Source: Paragonimus westermani (Eukaryota; Platyhelminthes; Trematoda; Plagiorchiida; Troglotrematidae). Taken from it: a stretch of 64,000 bases of DNA. The notes below the pieces were generated by a model. It was not told where the DNA came from. It made no database searches and was given only the letters and a program-made list of their open reading frames with translations. This document shows positions 59,901 through 64,000 of the stretch, piece after piece; position 1 is the first letter of the stretch; every line of letters begins with the position of its first letter. The position numbers were made by a program, and so were the translations under genes. The stretch covers positions 1 through 64,000 of the forward strand of contig QNGE01001261.1 in assembly GCA_008508345.1 (NCBI GenBank), in the 5' to 3' direction.

Positions 59901-61223
59901 ATGTTATCCACTTCAGGTTATCCAACTTCACTGTTGCGTTCAGTGGTGGCCTAAGCTACACCATCGTCTATCAGGCACATGGCTATTGTGAATGAATAAA
60001 GGTCTAGGTCTCGTACCATACATGAGCTGACCGATAGAAAGAGACGCCAGAACTAGTCAACCAGAAAAACTCTGAGAGGTACACAACGTGCTAAAAAAAT
60101 TCACTTTATGTTTGCATATAATACGTTTACTCCATCACCTACAGCCACTCTTGCTAAAGCTGTACACAAACATGAAACTGCGTAACTTGATGTTTTTGAT
60201 CCCACGTCAATTCTGATCCGAAGCATAGATAGCGTAGATATTGAGACGGATGGAATTTGTTGTGCAACTTGACAGTAATTTATTAACACAGTTGCATGTC
60301 TGCCGTGCTACGAGAAAACTGGACCGCAGACTTAAGACGATCACCTACTGTAACAGTCAATAAGCTTACCACAACTCAACCACATCTTTCGGTTTGTGTC
60401 AGGGTGAGAGAACTGGTTTGTTTGTATCTAACTACCCGATTGTTAGTTGGTATTAGGTGCAAGTGCTTGGGATAATATCGACAAGCCCGACAACAGGTAA
60501 AAGCATAGCTAATATCGCATTCAACATACAAATAGGAAAATGTGGAAGCTCTTAGCATAAGAGAAATAAAATGGAAAAACGTCCACGCACACACCTGACA
60601 GCCACCCGATTTCACATTGACCAGAACCAGCAGGGGTTGCACTCCGCTGGGCAAGTTAGTCGGCAGTAATCGTGGCAAAATCATGGCCAGTATGGGACGA
60701 TCTTCGAAAGTGCTCTGCTTCAAAATGTGATAAGCCTCATCAGCCCGCTCGGGACTCGCAAACACGATTACGAGACTTCCAAAATCGTAATAGATCACCT
60801 CTGGAAACAAAAAGAACGAATAACGCTAGGATGATGGAAGTACGTATTCTGGTGCTAACAACACGGTATATGCAGGTAATACAGCAATACATATATATAT
60901 ATCCACATACGTATACGTCTATAATTCCGTCACTCACCGATAGAATCCCAGCGGTTTTCCGGTCCAAGACGTTCCAACAGAATGCGCTCATATAGTCGCT
61001 GACTGAGACCTTTCTTCAAGTTGCCCACAAAAAGAGCAACACCTGGTCCATTGACATCTTCCACCGGCTGCACGTAGAACCGCGTGAGGCGATAGGCGCG
61101 CACGGATTCACGTTTGACGCGTTCTAACAGCAACCAAATTCGCTCGCCACAGGGCATAACACGCTCAGTGAGACCACGATCAAGCACAATCTCGACCAAC
61201 TGGAGTTTGTTCGCATCCAAGTG
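44249..61223 (-). CDS. DGKQ: Diacylglycerol kinase, theta type (3' part, 7 exons)
   Basis: The product phosphorylates diacylglycerol with ATP to give phosphatidic acid, ending DAG signalling at membranes. Seven minus-strand exons (60938-61223, 60595-60800, 53835-54139, 52571-52810, 51548-51869, 47803-47901, 44249-44902) join with GT-AG introns and unbroken phase into 2112 bp, 703 residues plus stop. In order they encode a theta-type region before the kinase, the DAGK catalytic domain with GGDGTVGW (about residues 208-215) and LPLGTGND, the accessory domain, the theta-like signature [12 protein letters not shown], and a ~200-residue Ser-rich tail. The theta assignment rests on that signature and on the pre-kinase region, from knowledge of the family. 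C1 domains and the true start codon were not found and should lie to the right of the window. Introns are 137, 6455, 1024, 701, 3646 and 2900 bp. Catalytic motifs look intact, so the gene is probably functional. Confidence 0.93.
46004..46045. repeat. AT-rich simple repeat
   Basis: Imperfect alternation of TATG, TATA and CATA units (TATGTATATACATAGATATA and onward) inside the last kinase intron. Confidence 0.8.
46612..46685. repeat. Diverged fragment of the 632-bp insertion repeat
   Basis: Starts CTTATTCCTTCGAGCGTACA and aligns with 2215-2285 in the gypsy insertion (CTTATTCCTTCGGGTTTACA and following), including GTGGGTGGAATCAAGT against GTTGGTGGAACTGCAAT. It is short and diverged, in the last kinase intron. 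Confidence 0.45.
47166..47400 (-). repeat. RTE-like 3' end, copy 3
   Basis: On the minus strand it ends in a GATGATGATAAT tail (plus ATTATCATCATCAT near 47164). It aligns with 17564-17770 through CAGTGGTTC, TTAACTG, a purine-rich TAGGAAG..GGAAGGG stretch and GTGCCTACACCTTG. It is a 5'-truncated insertion in the last kinase intron. Confidence 0.65.
47803..47901 (-). CDS. DGKQ: DGK exon: end of accessory domain
   Basis: This 99-bp exon codes exactly 33 residues in phase 0 at both ends, with acceptor CTGTAG and donor GTAAGT. It contains [19 protein letters not shown], the typical C-terminal closing segment of theta-like DAG kinases. It is missed by simple ORF scanning because it is short. The downstream 2900-bp intron holds an RTE-like 3' end at 47.2 kb. 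Confidence 0.93.
51548..51869 (-). CDS. DGKQ: DGK exon: accessory domain
   Basis: The exon continues the accessory domain: [14 protein letters not shown], then [29 protein letters not shown], and [17 protein letters not shown], ending in GTRLAQGGH. Each is a recognisable DAGK accessory-domain block in the expected order. Acceptor GGTCAG and donor GTGAGT fit phases 2 and 0. No stop or frameshift interrupts it. Confidence 0.95.
52571..52810 (-). CDS. DGKQ: DGK exon: link and start of accessory domain
   Basis: The exon opens by completing the Arg codon and reads [16 protein letters not shown], the standard joint between DAGK catalytic and accessory domains. A polar insert with [16 protein letters not shown] follows, then [20 protein letters not shown], the most conserved accessory-domain block, and NPAKFNSR at the donor. 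Boundaries are GTACAG at the 5' side and GTGAAG at the 3' side, both in phase with their neighbours. Confidence 0.95.
53835..54139 (-). CDS. DGKQ: DGK exon: catalytic core
   Basis: This 305-bp exon carries the nucleotide-binding and catalytic core. In order it has [49 protein letters not shown] and GGDEPLNIL. The Gly-rich loop and the GTGND motif are complete. The acceptor is TCTTTCAG and the donor GTGCGTA, leaving two bases of an Arg codon that the next exon completes. These motifs are diagnostic for DAG kinases of every class. Confidence 0.96.
55788..55985. repeat. 198-bp near-perfect palindrome without spacer
   Basis: The two 99-bp halves are reverse complements around 55886/55887. By eye the only differences are a mismatched central base pair and one mismatch in the arms (ACGTTACG against ACTTTACG). 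No coding sequence. It lies in the 6455-bp kinase intron. Confidence 0.93.
56017..56034. repeat. TGAC/GACT microsatellite
   Basis: Four tandem tetranucleotide units, TGACTGACTGACTGAC, about 30 bases after the 198-bp palindrome. Confidence 0.85.
60595..60800 (-). CDS. DGKQ: DGK exon: start of the catalytic domain
   Basis: The exon lies between a TTTCCAG acceptor and a GTGTGTG donor and completes the split codon from the previous exon. It encodes [11 protein letters not shown], then the linker [12 protein letters not shown], and ends with [12 protein letters not shown], the first strand and glycine-rich turn of the DAGK catalytic domain. The exon ends in phase 0. The following intron is 6455 bp, the longest in the gene, and contains the 198-bp palindrome at 55788. 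Confidence 0.92.
60886..60920. repeat. AT-rich simple repeat in short kinase intron
   Basis: ACATATATATATATCC and neighbouring CATACGTATACG lie within the 137-bp intron between the first two kinase exons found, filling much of it. Confidence 0.7.
60938..61223 (-). CDS. DGKQ: DGK exon: region before the kinase domain
   Basis: This is the first exon found in the window; it starts in phase 0 after an ATTAG acceptor and ends one base into a codon at a GTGAGTG donor. It encodes about 95 residues rich in charged and aliphatic positions, including [12 protein letters not shown] and [11 protein letters not shown]. This matches the region between the Ras-association-like segment and the kinase domain in theta-type enzymes. 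No ATG with a plausible context lies just upstream in frame, so earlier exons are expected beyond it; none was recognised up to 64000. Confidence 0.85.
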
Positions 61224-64000
61224 CTAATGGGGTGGTAGACCAAGATTAACGGAGAGTGCTTATTGGTTGTCGTGACAATACGACGAGTGAGTAAATGCCT
61301 CAACTAATTGCGTGATGGTCCCCAAATTCGACAATCGGTAATTGACCTAGTTCGGTATGATGGACATAGACCACCTCAGATCACATATTTACTCAGCGAA
61401 TGCTCTTTCACGATGCTTATTCCCAAACACGCGTGTTGTGAATGGTGGCTGTCCTGGTTTGAACTTGCCCGTTAAAACAAAGGACAAGCCAGGGATTCAA
61501 ACCCGCAGCGGCCTTCACCTGACGAACTGAGGTCACGTATTGATTCAGTGAGCATTGTACGTAATAAAAGCGAAGTGAACCGATCACTGCTTGCCAGTTT
61601 CTCATTCATCACAATCTCGGTGTTTTACCTTAAGATTGACCAACATTGAAAACGACGGGAATGACAGTTGGTTTCGCTGTCCAGAAAAGAATCAAACGAA
61701 TTTTATACCCAGATTCTAAAATCAGTGAAAAGCTTAACAAAGTCCGAGTATACGGTTAGAAAGCGAGGACAGGAGGTCCGCTATAGTGTGTCTGTGATAT
61801 GTCATTTGTTGAGGAACGTGGTTATGTGGATCCAAGACCCATATGAACAAGACGCAAAGACCAGTACAATTGGGGCAGGCCATAACATCAACGGCTGGCT
61901 CGTTCCCCCCTGTTGTTTTTGTAAACAATTAATGTCCATCATTACGAAATGAGCGTCACAAGGGGGTAAAAGTACGAACGGCTAATAACCCACAAAGTAC
62001 AAGCTACAAGGATCCTCTCATTCTGCAGTGAGGCCAATCTACCAGTGGTACGCAATAACAGCTATAAACTATCACAAGTATAAATGAACCATGCCAGTCA
62101 GACAACAGTATAACAAGCAAACGTCTTGTTTTACGTTTGACGAACCAATTAGTCGTGCTCGCTCCAATGATCTTCAGAACATGAGAGCCACAATAAGATA
62201 CCAGTAAGCAAACAGCAAAATACTCGGTTTGTTGAACGCAAGCGTAATGACCGGGAACCTTGATGATATGTTTGAAAAAGTCATCCGAGCTGCACCAATC
62301 CACAACTACTAACACTGCCTGTCTTACCTGTGAGTTTGTCAACTGAGCACGGAGATTTTCCCGCAAACTGAATAAGACTGAATCTTAAAGGAATCTATAT
62401 GCGTGCAAACCAACATGCACGATTGTTCGGAACCCATTACCCGGTTGGCATAAGAGGAAGTGGTTGTGCAACCCATGGGTAAAGAGTGAATCGGAGCTTG
62501 TAATCATTAGGTTACAATTTCGTCTCCCAGACTACGTGCGCCATAACTAATCACACGGCTTGAGGTTGGACTGCTTAGGGAGATGCTCTACTGGGATAAA
62601 AATGTGTGCAATTTAATTGAAAAGTCAATGGAATAAAAAACGACTTGGTGAAGACCGCAAAAGTGCCGGTCTTCTAGATACCGTTTTGCACTCAACTGGA
62701 ACTGGTTGAGTTACAAAACATGGGCGAGTATGATTTTACTATTGCCGCAGTCAGTGGTACATTTGCATTCACACAATTTTTAGTTCTTCTGGTTAGTCCT
62801 ATTTTATACCTCTGCAGAAACGTTTTCAACTGCGTCACTGTTGAGATGAGCGGCAGCCCGAGCAATAGTACCTTCTGGTCAGACTCGTGGTCGTTGTGTT
62901 GATAATGATGATAAGTATAATGGTTGGACGTAGAAACATAAGGTTATACAGATAAATTTCACTGATTCTCTCCTATAGTTTCTGAACCAACAACTATTTG
63001 CATTACGGCATAGTACGAAAAAAATAGTACCAAGAAATGTTGCATACTGCTATCGATGACGATGAAGAGATTCATAAGGAATACAGTTTAACTTGTATCA
63101 TGCATAAAGGAAGCATTTTGCATTAGGAGCTGTTTGAGCGTCTACAAAAATATGGTATCCAACATGGTTCAAACCACACTGAGGTTCAGCAGCAGCAAAC
63201 TGACCCCTTTACATAATACGGTTCACTCATTCCGCTTCGCATAACCCAGTCACACAAACCACGTATTCTATAAATCAATTATTGAAAGTACTTGACTAAC
63301 AATGTTGTCAGTTAGCAGCGTAGTTAGGAATTGCGAAAACTGTCAATATTTTGTTGATTCCACAAGCCTCCTAACAGGTATTATGCACGGATTAAGAAAA
63401 TGCGTTTTTCGGTCATTCATGCATGTGTACCGCCTGCAACATACTTCGCCCGTTAATGGAACTAAAAAAAACACTTATAATCATTTTGGTAGTAACGTGG
63501 TATTCAAAATGATGAACTTCCTCACGTTCATCGCCGGATGTTGGATCAAACTCTTATATTCTTCTGGACACAACAGTTGAACGTGAAGTAGAAAGAGTAT
63601 GAAAAATGAGACAAGCTTGATGCCCAATGGTCATTTGTACACAGCCGTGACTAGAACGAGTCGAATAAGTTGTTTCAGTGACTGACTGTAGGCACAACTT
63701 AGCGATTAGAAAATTGAAATTGTAGGTTAGCTTGGCTCACGTCGACTACAATTTGGTTGCTTGCAAGATGCCGGAAACTTGCTACTACAAATTCGAGTTC
63801 AAGCACACAAGTTCTGTTCAAAAATGCATTTCATTTCTGTCATCTTTGTTACATATGTGCTGGGAGCGGCTTTCCATTTCGTGGTTATGTGGCAGTCAAC
63901 TAAACAGTTTTGGGGTACCTCATTCTGACATCTCTAATTCAGCTCATTTGGAGTGTTTCGTGTATATTGATTGGCCGGTTAAGGGATTGTTGTCTGTTTA
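61224..64000. other. Unassigned; upstream intron of the kinase gene
   Basis: Coding phase at 61223 requires an exon further right, but no C1 or Ras-association-like exon was recognised before the end of the window. A GGGTTTGAATCCCTGG on the minus strand near 61493-61508 resembles a tRNA B box, without a convincing tRNA fold around it. Confidence 0.35.

Noticed and set aside
61417..61605. Possible tRNA gene (B-box-like GGGTTTGAATCC on the minus strand)
   Set aside because: No matching acceptor stem, and the nearest A-box-like sequence is far too distant for a tRNA.
62004..62366. Candidate upstream kinase exon with a Ras-association domain
   Set aside because: The residues do not resemble that domain and splice phase does not fit the exon at 61223.
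1..64000. CRISPR array, bacterial operons or rRNA
   Set aside because: No regularly spaced repeats, ribosome binding sites or rRNA sequence were seen; the window has spliced eukaryotic genes.

Overview
This is eukaryotic DNA, most likely from a flatworm and probably a digenean trematode. The basis is a multi-exon gene with kilobase introns embedded in degenerate Ty3/gypsy, Penelope-like, CR1-like and RTE-like retroelements. No rRNA, CRISPR or bacterial-type operon was seen. The species call is inference; no database could be searched.

Layout. 1-4.4 kb: decayed gypsy element (+) with gag zinc knuckle, protease, RT, RNase H and integrase remnants, split in its RT by a ~632-bp insertion flanked by CATTT repeats. 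4.86-6.49 kb: Penelope-like element (PLE1, -) with RT and GIY-YIG remnants and an almost identical inverted copy of its own 3' end. 6.49-9.15 kb: CR1-like LINE (copy A, +), beginning where the PLE1 arm ends. 10.2-13.1 kb: better preserved CR1-like LINE (copy B, +), interrupted by a short insertion just before its YADD motif; a relative of that insertion lies at 13.4 kb. 13.6-14.1 kb: two foldback structures. 16.3-18.9 kb and 21.4-22.95 kb: RTE-like elements (-), with further RTE pieces at 30.4 and 47.2 kb. 23.1-26.2 kb: a second Penelope-like element (PLE2) rearranged into a ~1.8-kb palindrome. 41.7-42.7 kb: third CR1-like remnant (copy C, +).

Host genes. The one secure gene is on the minus strand: the 3' part of a diacylglycerol kinase of the theta type. 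Seven exons between 61223 and 44249 have GT-AG introns and unbroken phase, giving 703 residues that end in an extended Ser-rich tail. Its 5' part, where C1 domains are expected, was not found and probably lies beyond the window. A second candidate gene, on the plus strand, is supported by three phase-compatible exons at 27.49-28.52 kb; weaker exon candidates at 37.4-40.3 kb may belong to it. I do not recognise its product.

The remaining sequence (26.2-27.4, 28.5-30.3, 30.7-37.4 and 61.2-64 kb, plus most intron sequence) has only short chance-like reading frames. All three CR1 copies read plus and all RTE copies read minus. The most unusual features are the inverted-repeat architectures: PLE1, PLE2 and a spacer-less 198-bp palindrome inside the largest kinase intron.
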